Of a stretch of DNA of 64,000 nt, positions 1 to 12,948 are shown piece by piece (within the stretch, counting starts at the first letter, position 1; every line of letters starts with the position of its first letter). The notes beneath the pieces are model-generated. The model was not told the origin of the DNA. It saw only the letters and a list, made by a program, of their open reading frames with translations, and made no database searches. The stretch covers positions 1,364,001 to 1,428,000 of the forward strand of contig NZ_WSRO01000002.1 in NCBI RefSeq assembly GCF_009769735.1, written 5' to 3'. The translations under genes were made by a program, and so were the position numbers. The DNA is from Streptomyces sp. BA2. Its GTDB lineage: Bacteria; Actinomycetota; Actinomycetes; Streptomycetales; Streptomycetaceae.

Positions 1-3330
<3,330 letters not shown>

Positions 3331-3416
3331 CTAGCCACAGCGACGTTCGGCGCGCAACGGTCTGAGGGGCACACCTGCGGACCCGAGCCCGGCCCAAGAC
3401 CGTTTCGCTCGACCCA

Positions 3417-3446
3417 TTGACACCCTGCCGCCTGCGTGAATACGGT
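3417..3446 (+). promoter_or_regulatory. Promoter of the sugar-acid dehydratase operon (TTGACA-18-TACGGT)
   Basis: TTGACA at 3417-3422 and TACGGT at 3441-3446 are separated by 18 bases, a good Streptomyces housekeeping promoter. Transcription would start near 3453, immediately before the inverted repeat at 3456-3476. Confidence 0.55.
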
Positions 3447-3455
3447 CACGCCAAC

Positions 3456-3484
3456 ATTTCGAACGTGTGACGAAATACCGAACA
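3456..3484. promoter_or_regulatory. Inverted repeat ATTTCG-N9-CGAAAT plus direct box, probable IclR operator
   Basis: ATTTCG (3456-3461) and CGAAAT (3471-3476) are perfect inverted arms. The right arm continues as CGAAATACCGAACA (3471-3484), which recurs with one change at 5753-5766 before the next operon. It sits at the predicted transcription start, where a repressor would block initiation. Confidence 0.5.
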
Positions 3485-3501
3485 ACCAAGGGGCAACTGC
3501 C

Positions 3502-4662
3502 TTGCGTATTACGGGAATCAGCACGCACGTGGTGGGGACGCCGTGGCGCAATCTCACCTACGTCCAGGTCCACACCGACGAAGGTCTCACCGGAGTCGGC
3601 GAGACCCGCATGCTCGGCCGCACCGACGCCCTCCTCGGCTACCTCCGCGAGGCTGCGGCCAACCACATCGTGGGGTCCGATCCGTTCGCGGTCGAGGATC
3701 TCGTGCGGAGGATGAAGTACGGCGACTACGGCCGCGCCGGCGAGATCGTCATGTCGGGCATCGCCTGTGTGGAGATGGCCTGCTGGGACATCAAGGGCAA
3801 GGCGCTGGGCGTGCCGGTCTGGCAGCTGCTCGGCGGCAAGGTGACCGACAAGGTCAAGGCGTACGCGAACGGCTGGTACACCACCGAGCGCACTCCGGAG
3901 GCGTACCACAAGGCCGCGCGGGCCGTGGTCGAGCGTGGTTACCGCGCCCTGAAGATCGACCCGTTCGGGACCGGTCACTTCGAGCTCGACCAGGCGGGCA
4001 CGTCCTACGCGGTCTCGCTGATCGAGGCGGTGCGGGACGCGATCGGCCCTGACGCCGAGCTGATGCTGGAGATGCACGGCCGCTTCAGCCCGTCCACGGC
4101 CGTCCGCCTCGCGAAGGAGATGGCGCCGTTCCGGCCCGCCTGGCTGGAGGAGCCGGTGCCGCCGGAGAACCTCAAGGCCCTGGAGAAGGTCGCCGCCAAG
4201 GTGGACATGCCGATCGCCACGGGTGAGCGCATCCACGACCGGATCGAGTTCCGCGAGCTCTTCGAGTCGCAGGCCGCCGACATCATCCAGCCGGACCTCG
4301 GCCACATCGGCGGCATCCTGGAGACCCGCAAGCTCGCCGCGACCGCGGAGACGCACTACACGCTGATCGCCCCGCACAATGTGGGCGGCTCGGTGCTCAC
4401 CGCGGCCTCGCTGCAACTCGCCGCCTGCACGCCCAACTTCAAGATCCTGGAGCACTTCAACGACTTCGCGGACGCGGAGATCAAGAAGGTGGTCAAGGGC
4501 GCGCCCCAGGTGGTCGACGGCTACTTCGAGGTGTCGCACGAGCCGGGCCTCGGCGTCGAGCTCGACACGGACGCGGCGGCCGAGTTCCCGCAGCAGCAGG
4601 CGCGGTTCGACCTGTGGGCCGAGGGCTGGGAGAAGCGCGCCCCCAAGGCGGCCGGGAAGTGA
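3502..4662 (+). CDS. Enolase-superfamily sugar-acid dehydratase (DgoD/mandelate racemase-like)
   Basis: 386 aa from TTG 3502, which has GGGG nine bases upstream; the frame is open further upstream but into the operator. The fold is mandelate-racemase type: an N-terminal capping domain, then a barrel with metal ligands at E190 (in LEMHGR), the EEPV glutamates near 216 and E242 (TGERIHDR). Histidines in MHGR (192) and APHNVGG (292) match the acid/base pair of D-galactonate dehydratase. The KxK lysine motif of racemases is absent. Family members dehydrate sugar acids to 2-keto-3-deoxy acids, but the exact acid is not determinable, and a cycloisomerase role is possible. Glu at the first metal position is Asp in E. 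coli DgoD. Its last codons overlap the dehydrogenase start. Confidence 0.88.
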   Translation: MRITGISTHVVGTPWRNLTYVQVHTDEGLTGVGETRMLGRTDALLGYLREAAANHIVGSDPFAVEDLVRRMKYGDYGRAGEIVMSGIACVEMACWDIKGKALGVPVWQLLGGKVTDKVKAYANGWYTTERTPEAYHKAARAVVERGYRALKIDPFGTGHFELDQAGTSYAVSLIEAVRDAIGPDAELMLEMHGRFSPSTAVRLAKEMAPFRPAWLEEPVPPENLKALEKVAAKVDMPIATGERIHDRIEFRELFESQAADIIQPDLGHIGGILETRKLAATAETHYTLIAPHNVGGSVLTAASLQLAACTPNFKILEHFNDFADAEIKKVVKGAPQVVDGYFEVSHEPGLGVELDTDAAAEFPQQQARFDLWAEGWEKRAPKAAGK

Positions 4663-5678
4663 GCAGCGACTCACGCGCGATCGTCGTCGACCGGCCGGGC
4701 TCGCACCGGCTGACGGTCGGCGCGCGGCCCGAGCCGGGACCCGGTGAGGTCCTGGTCAAGGTGGCGGCCGCCGGGATCTGCATGAGCGACCGCGAGGTCT
4801 ACGACGGTCATCGGGACGCCGCCTATGTGCGCTATCCGGTGATCCCCGGGCACGAGTGGTCCGGCACCGTCGAGGCCACCGGCGAGGGCGTCGACGCGGC
4901 GCTCGTCGGGCGGAAGACAGTCGCCGAGGGGTTCCGCGCCTGTGGCACCTGCGAGCGCTGCCGCGAGGGCGAGACGAGCCTGTGCGGCGGCGGATACGCG
5001 GAGACCGGGTTCACCGAGCCCGGCGCCTTCGCCGACCATGTGGCCGTGCCCGCCCGGCTGTTGCACCTGCTGCACCCGGACGCGGACCTGGCGGCCGCCG
5101 CCCTGCTCGAACCCGCCGCGGTCATCGCGGGAGCGGTGCGGACGGGGCGGCCGAGGCCGGGCGAGCGGATCGCGGTGGTCGGCGCGGGCACCCTCGGGAT
5201 GCTCGCGGTGCAGCTCCTTGCCGCCTCGTCGCCCGGCGAGCTCGTCGTGATCGACCCGCGGGCCGAGCGCGGCAGGCAGGCGCTGGACTTCGGGGCGAGC
5301 GAGAGCCTGACGCCCGCCGAAGCGGAGGCGTACCACGGCCGTTTCGACCTGGTGGTGGAGACCGCGGGGGCGCCGAGCACGGCTGCCTCGTCCTGTCTCC
5401 TCGCGCGCAGGGGCGGCCGGGTGGTGCTGACCGGCATGTTCACTCCGGGCGCCGTCGGCATCGATCCGGTGCACCTCTCGCTGAGCCAGCTGGAGGTGCG
5501 CAGTGTCTTCGGCGCGCCGTCCTCCGCCTGGTCGGACGCGGTCCGCGCCTTCGGGCTCGGCCTGCTCGACCCGGCACCGCTCATCACGCACGAGTTCCCG
5601 CTGGAGCGGTTCGGCGAGGCGGTGGCGCTGGTCGGCGGCGGCGACCCGAAGACCGGAAAGGTGCTGCTGCGCCCCTGA
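4659..5678 (+). CDS. Zinc-dependent medium-chain alcohol/polyol dehydrogenase
   Basis: 339 aa from GTG 4659, which overlaps the upstream stop as GTGA. Catalytic-zinc residues are visible (AGICMSD, then GHEWSG). The four structural-zinc cysteines lie in ACGTCERCREGETSLC, and the NAD(P) fold is VVGAGTLGMLAVQLL. It belongs to the threonine/sorbitol dehydrogenase-like branch that oxidises sugars or polyols. Pairing with a sugar-acid dehydratase suggests oxidation of a pectin-derived sugar or sugar acid. A strong hairpin at 5682-5730 follows, so this two-gene operon probably ends here. Confidence 0.9.
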   Translation: MSSDSRAIVVDRPGSHRLTVGARPEPGPGEVLVKVAAAGICMSDREVYDGHRDAAYVRYPVIPGHEWSGTVEATGEGVDAALVGRKTVAEGFRACGTCERCREGETSLCGGGYAETGFTEPGAFADHVAVPARLLHLLHPDADLAAAALLEPAAVIAGAVRTGRPRPGERIAVVGAGTLGMLAVQLLAASSPGELVVIDPRAERGRQALDFGASESLTPAEAEAYHGRFDLVVETAGAPSTAASSCLLARRGGRVVLTGMFTPGAVGIDPVHLSLSQLEVRSVFGAPSSAWSDAVRAFGLGLLDPAPLITHEFPLERFGEAVALVGGGDPKTGKVLLRP

Positions 5679-5681
5679 GAC

Positions 5682-5730
5682 GTACGGCGGTACGTGGTGA
5701 CAGCGCCCCGCATCCCCCGTACCGCCGTAC
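5682..5730 (+). terminator. Long hairpin after the dehydrogenase gene
   Basis: GTACGGCGGTACG (5682-5694) and its exact reverse complement (5718-5730) form a 13-bp stem that begins three bases after the stop codon. Two more G-C pairs can form inside after one mismatch. There is no U tract, which is common for actinomycete terminators. Confidence 0.6.
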
Positions 5731-5752
5731 ACCCATTGAACCGACCAACGTA

Positions 5753-5766
5753 CGAAATATCGAACA
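5753..5766 (+). promoter_or_regulatory. Second IclR-type box, CGAAATATCGAACA
   Basis: It differs by one base from 3471-3484 and lies 42-55 bases upstream of the next operon's first gene (GTG 5808). Together these mark two operons probably controlled by the same regulator, most likely the IclR at 2451-3221. Confidence 0.5.
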
Positions 5767-5807
5767 CAGCAGAATTCACAGCGGAATTCACTGCGTATGG
5801 GAGCCCC

Positions 5808-6776
5808 GTGACCAGCCCGTCAGCACCCCGCCGCCCTGGCGTCGACGCCCTCGCCCGCATCGGGCACCCCGTACCCGCCATCGACCCGGCCGACGCGTCA
5901 CCGCACACGTTCCCCGACGGTGGCACCTGGCGCACCGAGATCCCCTCCGTGGAGGGGCCCGAGGCGCTGGCCGTCGTCCTCAAGGAGAGCTCGCGGCTCG
6001 ACGTGCCGATCCACCGGATCAGCCAGGGCAGCGGCATCTGGATGCTCTCCGACGACGAGATCACCGAGATGGTGGAGGCCTGCGCCGAACGGGACATCGA
6101 GCTCTGCCTGTTCACCGGGCCGCGCGGCACCTGGGACATCGGCGCCGCGACCCGCACCGACTCCGGCGGCGCGGGACTTCGCTCGCGCGGCCATGACGCG
6201 CTCGCCGGATGTGTCGAAGATGCCGTGCGAGCCACGGAGTTGGGGGTGCGCTGCCTGCTCGTCGCCGACGAGGGCGTGCTGTGGACGCTGCACAGGCTGC
6301 GCGTCGCCGGCGTGCTGCCCGCCGACACGACGTTCAAGGTGTCGGCCCTGATCGGCCCGGTCAACCCGGCCTCGTACGCGGTCTACGAGCGGCTCGGCGC
6401 CGACTCCCTCAACATCCCATCCGACCTCACCCTGGACCACCTCACGGAGATCCGCAGGGCCAGCCGTGCCCCGATGGACCTCTACGTCGAGGCGCCCGAC
6501 GACCTCGGCGGCTACGTCCGGATGTACGAGGCGGCCGAGCTGATCAGGCGCGGCGCCCCGCTCTACCTCAAGTTCGGCCTGAGCAAGTCCCCCGGCATCT
6601 ATCCCTACGGTGCCCACCTGCGCGACCACACCCTGGCCACCGCCCGTGAGCGGGTCCGCCGCGGCCGTCTCGCCCTCGACCTGCTCGCCCGGCACGGCGC
6701 GGACGGCGGGATGTCGCCGCTCGGCGCGCGCCTGCCCGGCGAGCTCCAGCGCTTCCCCGTCCCGGAAGGGGACTGA
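5808..6776 (+). CDS. Conserved TIM-barrel protein, U32-peptidase-like
   Basis: 322 aa from GTG 5808 ([19 protein letters not shown]), preceded by GGGAG; an in-frame ATG at 5694 runs back through the operator and is unlikely. The sequence reads as an alpha/beta barrel: [82 protein letters not shown]. It has no signal peptide or membrane segment. I do not recognise a catalytic set; resemblance to the U32 peptidase/collagenase barrel family is from overall pattern only. It is the first gene of the CUT2 importer operon, three bases before the binding protein, so a role in handling the imported sugar or its acid is more likely than proteolysis. Confidence 0.82.
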   Translation: MTSPSAPRRPGVDALARIGHPVPAIDPADASPHTFPDGGTWRTEIPSVEGPEALAVVLKESSRLDVPIHRISQGSGIWMLSDDEITEMVEACAERDIELCLFTGPRGTWDIGAATRTDSGGAGLRSRGHDALAGCVEDAVRATELGVRCLLVADEGVLWTLHRLRVAGVLPADTTFKVSALIGPVNPASYAVYERLGADSLNIPSDLTLDHLTEIRRASRAPMDLYVEAPDDLGGYVRMYEAAELIRRGAPLYLKFGLSKSPGIYPYGAHLRDHTLATARERVRRGRLALDLLARHGADGGMSPLGARLPGELQRFPVPEGD

Positions 6777-6779
6777 CCC

Positions 6780-7913
6780 ATGAGCACCCGCACGAGCACC
6801 CGCATATCGAGAAAAGTACGTCTCGGCGCCGCCGTGGCCACCGTCGTCCTGCTCGGCTCGCTGACCGCCTGCGGCCAGGAGGCCCTGGGCGGCAGCCGCT
6901 ACGAGCCGGACGAGGGCAAGGGCAGCACCATCGGCCTCGCGATGCCGACGAAGGCCTCCGAGCGGTGGATCGCCGACGGCAACAACATGGCGAAGCAGTT
7001 CCAGAAGGCCGGGTACAAGACCGATCTGCAGTACGGCGACGACAAGGTCGAGAACCAGATCGCCCAGCTGGAGAACATGATCACCAAGGGGCGCAGCCTC
7101 CTGGTCGTCGCCGCCATCGACGGCTCCGCGCTCACCGAGGTCCTGCAGCGCGCGCACGACGCGGGCATCCCCGTGATCTCGTACGACCGTCTCATCCTCG
7201 GCACGGAGCACGTCGACTACTACGCCTCGTTCGACAACGAGCGCGTCGGCCGCCTGGAAGCCCAGTACATCGTCGACAAGCTGAAGCTGGGCAAGCCGGA
7301 GAAGGGCGGCAACGCGCACAACATCGAGCTGTTCGCGGGTTCGCCGGACGACAACAACACCAAGTACTTCTGGAACGGCGCCATGAAGGTGCTCCAGCCG
7401 TACTTCGAGAGCGGCCAGCTCACCGTCCGCAGCAAGCAGACGAAGATGAACCAGGCCACCACGCTGCGCTGGGACGGCGGCACCGCGCAGAAGCGCATGG
7501 ACGACCTGATCAGCAAGAACTACGGCTCCGCGAAGGTCGACGCGGTCCTCTCGCCGTACGACGGGATCTCGATCGGCATCATCTCCGCGCTGAAGAGCGC
7601 GGGGTACGGATCCAAGAGCCAGCCGCTGCCGGTGATCACCGGGCAGGACGCGGAGCTCGCGTCGGTGAAGTCCATCATCCGCGGCGAGCAGACGCAGACG
7701 GTGTTCAAGGACACCCGCAAGCTGGCCGCGCAGACGGTGTCCATGGGCGACGCGGTCCTGAACGACAAGAAGCCCAAGGTCAACAACACCAAGGACTACA
7801 ACAACGGCAAGAAGACCGTGCCGTCCTTCCTCCTCGACCCGGTCAGCATCGACAAGTCGAACACCCAACTCCTGGTCGACGAGGGTTACTTCAAGGCTGG
7901 GCAGCTCAAGTGA
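6780..7913 (+). CDS. CUT2 sugar ABC transporter, ChvE-type substrate-binding lipoprotein
   Basis: 377 aa lipoprotein with signal sequence and lipobox LTAC (Cys31). The mature part is a periplasmic-binding-protein type 1 fold ([65 protein letters not shown]). YDRLI and the DNN-containing strand are typical of ChvE/multiple-monosaccharide binding proteins that take arabinose, galactose, glucose or galacturonate-type monomers. It is followed by its ATPase (GTGA overlap) and permease. ChvE relatives accept several sugars, so the ligand here is inferred only from neighbours: galactose and arabinose side chains of pectin or xyloglucan. Confidence 0.93.
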   Translation: MSTRTSTRISRKVRLGAAVATVVLLGSLTACGQEALGGSRYEPDEGKGSTIGLAMPTKASERWIADGNNMAKQFQKAGYKTDLQYGDDKVENQIAQLENMITKGRSLLVVAAIDGSALTEVLQRAHDAGIPVISYDRLILGTEHVDYYASFDNERVGRLEAQYIVDKLKLGKPEKGGNAHNIELFAGSPDDNNTKYFWNGAMKVLQPYFESGQLTVRSKQTKMNQATTLRWDGGTAQKRMDDLISKNYGSAKVDAVLSPYDGISIGIISALKSAGYGSKSQPLPVITGQDAELASVKSIIRGEQTQTVFKDTRKLAAQTVSMGDAVLNDKKPKVNNTKDYNNGKKTVPSFLLDPVSIDKSNTQLLVDEGYFKAGQLK

Positions 7914-9469
7914 GCGGGCCCGTACTGGAGATGCGCGGGATCACCAAGACGTTCCCCGGCGTCAAAGCGCTCTCCGATGTGAATCTGACCGTGGGCGCCG
8001 GGGAGATCCACGCGATCTGCGGCGAGAACGGCGCGGGCAAGTCGACGCTGATGAAGGTCCTCAGCGGCGTCCACGAGCACGGCAGTTACGACGGCGAGAT
8101 CCACTTCGAGGGCGAGCGGATGGCCTTCAAGGACATCCGCGCCAGCGAGAAACACGGCATCGTCATCATCCATCAGGAGCTGGCGCTCGTCCCGTATCTG
8201 TCCATCGCCGAGAACATCTTCCTCGGCAACGAACAGAGCACCCGCGGCTTCATCGACTGGAACGACACGCTGCGCAGGGCGAGCGCGCTGCTCAAGCGGG
8301 TCGGTCTGAGCGAGAAGCCGCAGACTCCGGTCGCCGACATCGGCGTGGGCAAGCAGCAGCTCGTGGAGATCGCAAAGGCCCTGTCGAAGGAGGTGAAGCT
8401 GCTCATCCTGGACGAGCCGACGGCCGCTCTCAACGACGAGGACAGCGCCAAGCTGCTCGACCTCATCCTGGAGCTGCGCGACCAGGGCATCGCCTGCATC
8501 ATCATCTCGCACAAGCTGAACGAGATCCGGGCCATCACCGACTCGGTGACGATCCTGCGCGACGGCCGGACCATCGAGACCCTGACGGTCCGCGAGACTC
8601 CCGCGTCCGAACCGCAGGTGGCCGAGGACCGCATCATCCGCGGCATGGTCGGCCGCGACCTGGACCACCGCTTCCCCGACCGCACGCCCTACGAGGGCGA
8701 GGACGCGGGTTCGCTGGCGCTGTCGGTGGCGGGCTGGACAGTGCGGCATCCGGTCGACCACCAGCGCAAGGTCGTCGACGACGTGTCGCTGACCGTGCGG
8801 CGCGGCGAGATCGTCGGCATCGCGGGCCTGATGGGCGCCGGACGCACGGAGCTCGCGATGTCGGTCTTCGGGCGTTCGTACGGTCAATACGTCGCGGGCA
8901 CGGTGGCCGTCGGCGGACGCGAGGTCGTGACCAAGACCGTGCCCGCCGCGGTCGACGCCGGGATCGCGTACGTCACCGAGGACCGCAAGCAGTACGGCCT
9001 GAACCTCATCGACAACATCAACCGCAACATCTCCCTGGCCTCGCTGCCCGGCATGCGGCGCAAGGACGGCTTCGTCGACGAGCACCACGAACGCTCCGTC
9101 GCCGAGCGCTACCGCAAGTCGATGAACATCAAGGCCCCCACCGTCTTCGAGCAGGTGGGGCGGCTCTCCGGCGGCAATCAGCAGAAGGTCGTCCTGAGCA
9201 AGTGGATCCACGCCGACCCCGACGTCCTGATCCTCGACGAGCCGACGCGCGGCATCGACATCGGCGCCAAGTTCGAGATCTACACCGTCATCGACAAGCT
9301 GGCGGCCTCGGGCAAGGCGGTGCTCTTCATCTCCTCCGAACTGCCCGAGCTGCTCGGGATGTGCGACCGGATCTACACGATGGCCGAGGGCCGGCTGACC
9401 GGTGAGGTCGACCGCGCGGACGCCACCCAGGAACTCCTGATGCGCCACATGACCAAGAACAGAAGCTGA
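7910..9469 (+). CDS. CUT2 sugar ABC transporter ATPase (two fused nucleotide-binding domains)
   Basis: 519 aa from GTG 7910, overlapping the binding-protein stop. The N-terminal ATPase has Walker [19 protein letters not shown] and [15 protein letters not shown]. The C-terminal half has a degenerate first site ([13 protein letters not shown]) and a complete [14 protein letters not shown] with [18 protein letters not shown]. This tandem plan and length are those of GguA/MmsA/XylG. It powers import through the permease at 9480. It is the only importer ATPase in the window; the three CUT1 systems have none. Confidence 0.96.
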   Translation: MSGPVLEMRGITKTFPGVKALSDVNLTVGAGEIHAICGENGAGKSTLMKVLSGVHEHGSYDGEIHFEGERMAFKDIRASEKHGIVIIHQELALVPYLSIAENIFLGNEQSTRGFIDWNDTLRRASALLKRVGLSEKPQTPVADIGVGKQQLVEIAKALSKEVKLLILDEPTAALNDEDSAKLLDLILELRDQGIACIIISHKLNEIRAITDSVTILRDGRTIETLTVRETPASEPQVAEDRIIRGMVGRDLDHRFPDRTPYEGEDAGSLALSVAGWTVRHPVDHQRKVVDDVSLTVRRGEIVGIAGLMGAGRTELAMSVFGRSYGQYVAGTVAVGGREVVTKTVPAAVDAGIAYVTEDRKQYGLNLIDNINRNISLASLPGMRRKDGFVDEHHERSVAERYRKSMNIKAPTVFEQVGRLSGGNQQKVVLSKWIHADPDVLILDEPTRGIDIGAKFEIYTVIDKLAASGKAVLFISSELPELLGMCDRIYTMAEGRLTGEVDRADATQELLMRHMTKNRS

Positions 9470-9479
9470 GGCATCCGCC

Positions 9480-10709
9480 ATGACCACCACGACCACGCCA
9501 CCACGTGACGCGTCGTCCACGCCGTCCGCCAAGGAGTCGGCGCGTGACCTGCTGCTGCAGAGCGTGCGCTCCAACATGCGCCAGTACGGCATGCTCGTCG
9601 CCCTGGCCTTCATCGTCATCCTGTTCCAGATCTGGACCGACGGCACGCTGCTCCTGCCGAACAACGTGTCCAACCTGATTCAGCAGAACGGCTACATCCT
9701 CATCCTGGCCATCGGCATGATGATCGTCATCATCGCCGGGCACATCGACCTGTCCGTCGGCTCGCTTGTCGCCTTCGTCGGCGCCATGTCGGCGGTGATG
9801 ATGGTCAAACACGACATGCCCTGGGTGCTCGCCCTGGTCCTCTCGCTCCTCATCGGCGCGGTCGCGGGCGCGTGGCAGGGCTTCTTCATCGCGTACGTCG
9901 GCATCCCGTCGTTCATCGTGACGCTGGCCGGCATGCTGCTCTTCCGCGGTCTCACGCAGATCGTCCTTGAGGGCCAGTCGCTCTCGCCGTTCCCCGAGGG
10001 CTTCCAGAACATCGCCAAGGGGTTCATCCCCGAGATGGGCCCGTACACGCAGTACCACAACCCGACGCTGGTGCTCGGATTCGTGACGGTCGCGTTCCTG
10101 CTCTTCCGCGAATGGCGCAGCCGCAAGCAGCAGCTGGCCTACGACCTCGACGTGACGCCGACGAGCCTGTGGGTGACCAAGCTGGTGGCGATCTCCGCCG
10201 CGGTCATCGCCTTCACGCTGACCCTGGCGAGCTTCCACGGTGTGCCCGTCGTGCTGCTCATCATGTGCGGCCTCCTCATCGCCCTCGGTTACGTGATGCG
10301 CAACGCTGTCGTCGGGCGCCACGTGTACGCGCTCGGCGGCAACAAGGCGGCGGCGAAGCTGTCCGGCGTCAAGGACAAGCGCGTCACCTTCCTGATCTTC
10401 GTCAACATGGGTGTGCTTGCCGCGCTCGCGGGCTGTGTGTACGCGGCACGCCTGAACGCGGGCACTCCGCAGGCGGGCCTGAACTTCGAACTCGAGGCGA
10501 TCGCGGCCGCGTTCATCGGCGGCGCCTCGATGAGCGGCGGCGTCGGCACGGTGATGGGCGCCGTGATCGGCGGCCTGGTGCTCGGCGTCCTCAACAACGG
10601 CATGTCCCTGGTCAACATCGGCACCGACTACCAGCAGGTCATCAAGGGGCTCGTACTGCTGGCCGCCGTCGGGTTCGACGTCTGGAACAAACGCAAGGTC
10701 GGTCGCTAG
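9480..10709 (+). CDS. CUT2 sugar ABC transporter permease (GguB/MmsB type)
   Basis: 409 aa, longer than simple RbsC-type permeases, as usual for GguB/XylH. About ten membrane segments are visible, with the family motifs IAGHIDLSVGSLVAF near residue 85, FIVTLAGMLLFRGL and IAAAFIGGASMSGGVGTVMGAVIGGL near residue 345. It starts ten bases after the ATPase stop and belongs to the same operon. Together the three genes form a complete importer. Confidence 0.96.
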   Translation: MTTTTTPPRDASSTPSAKESARDLLLQSVRSNMRQYGMLVALAFIVILFQIWTDGTLLLPNNVSNLIQQNGYILILAIGMMIVIIAGHIDLSVGSLVAFVGAMSAVMMVKHDMPWVLALVLSLLIGAVAGAWQGFFIAYVGIPSFIVTLAGMLLFRGLTQIVLEGQSLSPFPEGFQNIAKGFIPEMGPYTQYHNPTLVLGFVTVAFLLFREWRSRKQQLAYDLDVTPTSLWVTKLVAISAAVIAFTLTLASFHGVPVVLLIMCGLLIALGYVMRNAVVGRHVYALGGNKAAAKLSGVKDKRVTFLIFVNMGVLAALAGCVYAARLNAGTPQAGLNFELEAIAAAFIGGASMSGGVGTVMGAVIGGLVLGVLNNGMSLVNIGTDYQQVIKGLVLLAAVGFDVWNKRKVGR

Positions 10710-10743
10710 TCCTCACCGTCAACTCATCTGTCTGGAGCCGTAC

Positions 10744-11898
10744 ATGGAAACGAGCAGACGTACCGTCCTGGCCACCGCTGCCGCCGCCGGCCTCACCGCC
10801 ACCGTCGCCGGCACCTCGTACGCGTCACCGGGTTCCGGCAGGACACCCACCAAGGAGCTCTTCGGCAAGCTGGCCGACGGCACGAAGGTGTACCGCTGGT
10901 CCCTTGCCAACGGCGGCACCCGCATGAAGGTGCTGTCGTACGGCGGCATCGTGCAGTCCCTCGAACTCCCGGACCGGCACGGCCGGTACACCAACGTGTC
11001 CCTCGGCTACGACACCATCGAGGCGTACACGGCAGGCACCACCTTCTTCGGCGCGCTCATCGGCCGCTACGGAAACCGCATCGCCAAGGGCCGCTTCACC
11101 CTTGACGGCAAGACCCACCAGCTCTCCGTCAACGACGGCGAGAACAGCCTGCACGGCGGAGCCAAGGGCTTCGACACGCGGGTGTGGGACGTGGAGCCGT
11201 TCGCCGGGTCCACGGGCGTCGGCCTCGTCCTGCGGTATGTGAGCGTCGACGGCGAGATGGGTTACCCCGGCACGCTGCGGGTGAAGGTGACGTACACCCT
11301 CACCTCCCGCGGTGACTGGCGCATCGACTACGCGGCGACCACGGACAAGGCCACCGTGGTGAACCTGACGAACCACACGTACTACAACCTCGCGGGCGAG
11401 GGCAGCGGCGGCATCTACGACCACGAACTCTCCCTGGCCGCCGCCCGGTTCACGCCGACGGACTCCGGCCTCATCCCGACGGGCGAGCTGGCGAAGGTGG
11501 CGGGCACGCCCTTCGACTTCCGGCGTGCGAAGAAGGTCGGCGAGGACATCCGGGTCTCGCACGAGCAGCTGGTGACCGCCAAGGGCTTCGACCACAACTG
11601 GGTCCTGGACAAGGGCATCACCACGCGCCCCGAGCTCTTCGCGACGCTGCGGGACCCGGAGTCGGGCCGCTCCATGAAGATCGCCACGACCGAGCCGGGC
11701 GTGCAGTTCTACTCCGGGAACTTCCTGGACGGAACCCTCACCGGGCCCTCGGGGCGCACCTACCGGCAGGGCGACGGCCTCTGCCTGGAGACCCAGCACT
11801 TCCCCGACTCCCCCAACCAGCCGAAGTTCCCCTCGACGGTGCTGCGGCCCGGGCAGACCTACCGGTCGAGCACCGTCCACACCTTCTCGGCGCGTTGA
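10744..11898 (+). CDS. Secreted aldose 1-epimerase (mutarotase)
   Basis: 384 aa with a twin-arginine signal (METSRRTVLATAAAAGLTA), so it acts outside the membrane. GalM motifs are present: GRYGNRIAKGRF, the catalytic His in NGENSLHGG, NLTNHTYYNLAG and the late PGVQFYSGNFLDG with the catalytic Glu near LCLETQHFPDSPN. It interconverts alpha and beta anomers of hexoses and pentoses. Export fits a job of preparing released monosaccharides for the adjacent importer. GGAG lies before the start. Confidence 0.94.
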   Translation: METSRRTVLATAAAAGLTATVAGTSYASPGSGRTPTKELFGKLADGTKVYRWSLANGGTRMKVLSYGGIVQSLELPDRHGRYTNVSLGYDTIEAYTAGTTFFGALIGRYGNRIAKGRFTLDGKTHQLSVNDGENSLHGGAKGFDTRVWDVEPFAGSTGVGLVLRYVSVDGEMGYPGTLRVKVTYTLTSRGDWRIDYAATTDKATVVNLTNHTYYNLAGEGSGGIYDHELSLAAARFTPTDSGLIPTGELAKVAGTPFDFRRAKKVGEDIRVSHEQLVTAKGFDHNWVLDKGITTRPELFATLRDPESGRSMKIATTEPGVQFYSGNFLDGTLTGPSGRTYRQGDGLCLETQHFPDSPNQPKFPSTVLRPGQTYRSSTVHTFSAR

Positions 11899-11901
11899 GC
11901 C

Positions 11902-12948
11902 GTGCGCACCAGAATCCTGATCCCGCTCCTTGTCCTGATGGCCGGTCTGCTCGCGACTCCCGCGCACGCGGAGCCGACCCATGCCAAGCAGAAGTACGCG
12001 GGCTATCTCTTCAGCTACTTCACCGGCGAGGGCACCGCGGACGGCGAGCAGATCCGCATGGCACTCAGCCGCGGCAACGACCCCACCCAGTACCGGGAGT
12101 TGAACGGCGGGGAGCCCGTGCTGACCTCGCAGCTCGGCACCAAGGGGCTGCGCGACCCGTTCATCATCCGCTCCCCGAAGGGCGACAAGTTCTACCAGAT
12201 CGCCACCGACCTGCGGATGTACGGCGGCAGCGGTGGCAGTTGGGACCAGGTACAGCGCACCGGCAGCAAGTCGATCATGGTGTGGGAGTCCACCGACCTG
12301 GTCCACTGGACCGACCAGCGCCTGGTGAAGGTCGCACCGGACACGGCGGGCAACACCTGGGCCCCGGAGGCCTATTACGACGAGAAGCTGAAGGCGTACG
12401 TCGTCTTCTGGGCCTCCAAGGTCTACGGCGCCGACGACCCGGACCACACAGGATCGACGTACAACAAAATGCTGTACGCGACGACGAAGGACTTCCGCAC
12501 CTTCAGCAAGCCCAAGGTGTGGAACGACCCGGGTTACTCGGTGATCGACTCCACGGTGGTCAAGGACGGCCGCGACTACTACCGCTTCACCAAGGACGAG
12601 CGGGACCCGGCCTCGGGAACCCCCTGCTCGAAGTTCATCACCGCGGAGAGGTCGAGGGTCCTGACGGACACCTCGTACGACTTCGTGGCCGACTGCATCG
12701 GCAAGGGCGTGGTCGACCGGGGTGAGGGGCCCGCGGTGTTCAGGTCCAACAGCGGTGACAAGTGGTACATGCTCATCGACGAGTTCGGCGGGCGCGGCTA
12801 TGTCCTCTTCGAGACGACGGACCTCGCCTCGGGCAAGTGGACCGAGACGAGGAACGCCGAGCTGCCGGCCGGCGCACGGCACGGCACGGTGCTACCCGTG
12901 ACGCAGGCCGAGTACGACCGGCTGCTCGACGCCGACGCCTACTTGTAG
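11902..12948 (+). CDS. Secreted GH43-type glycosidase (arabinofuranosidase/xylosidase-like)
   Basis: 348 aa from GTG 11902, three bases after the mutarotase stop, with a signal peptide ending near AHA (residue 24). Five-bladed beta-propeller features of GH43 are visible: RDPFIIRSP (likely catalytic base region), MVWESTDLVHW, the acid Glu in WAPEAYYDE and the modulating Asp in VIDSTVV. The subfamily resembles secreted proteins acting on arabinan-type side chains; this is inferred. It closes the operon. Its 3' end overlaps the convergent pectate lyase gene by ten bases. Confidence 0.85.
   Translation: MRTRILIPLLVLMAGLLATPAHAEPTHAKQKYAGYLFSYFTGEGTADGEQIRMALSRGNDPTQYRELNGGEPVLTSQLGTKGLRDPFIIRSPKGDKFYQIATDLRMYGGSGGSWDQVQRTGSKSIMVWESTDLVHWTDQRLVKVAPDTAGNTWAPEAYYDEKLKAYVVFWASKVYGADDPDHTGSTYNKMLYATTKDFRTFSKPKVWNDPGYSVIDSTVVKDGRDYYRFTKDERDPASGTPCSKFITAERSRVLTDTSYDFVADCIGKGVVDRGEGPAVFRSNSGDKWYMLIDEFGGRGYVLFETTDLASGKWTETRNAELPAGARHGTVLPVTQAEYDRLLDADAYL

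Noticed and set aside
10480..10490. TTCGAAC-like match to the IclR/LacI-region boxes in the permease gene
   Set aside because: It is coding sequence for a conserved segment, without the flanking bases of the promoter boxes.
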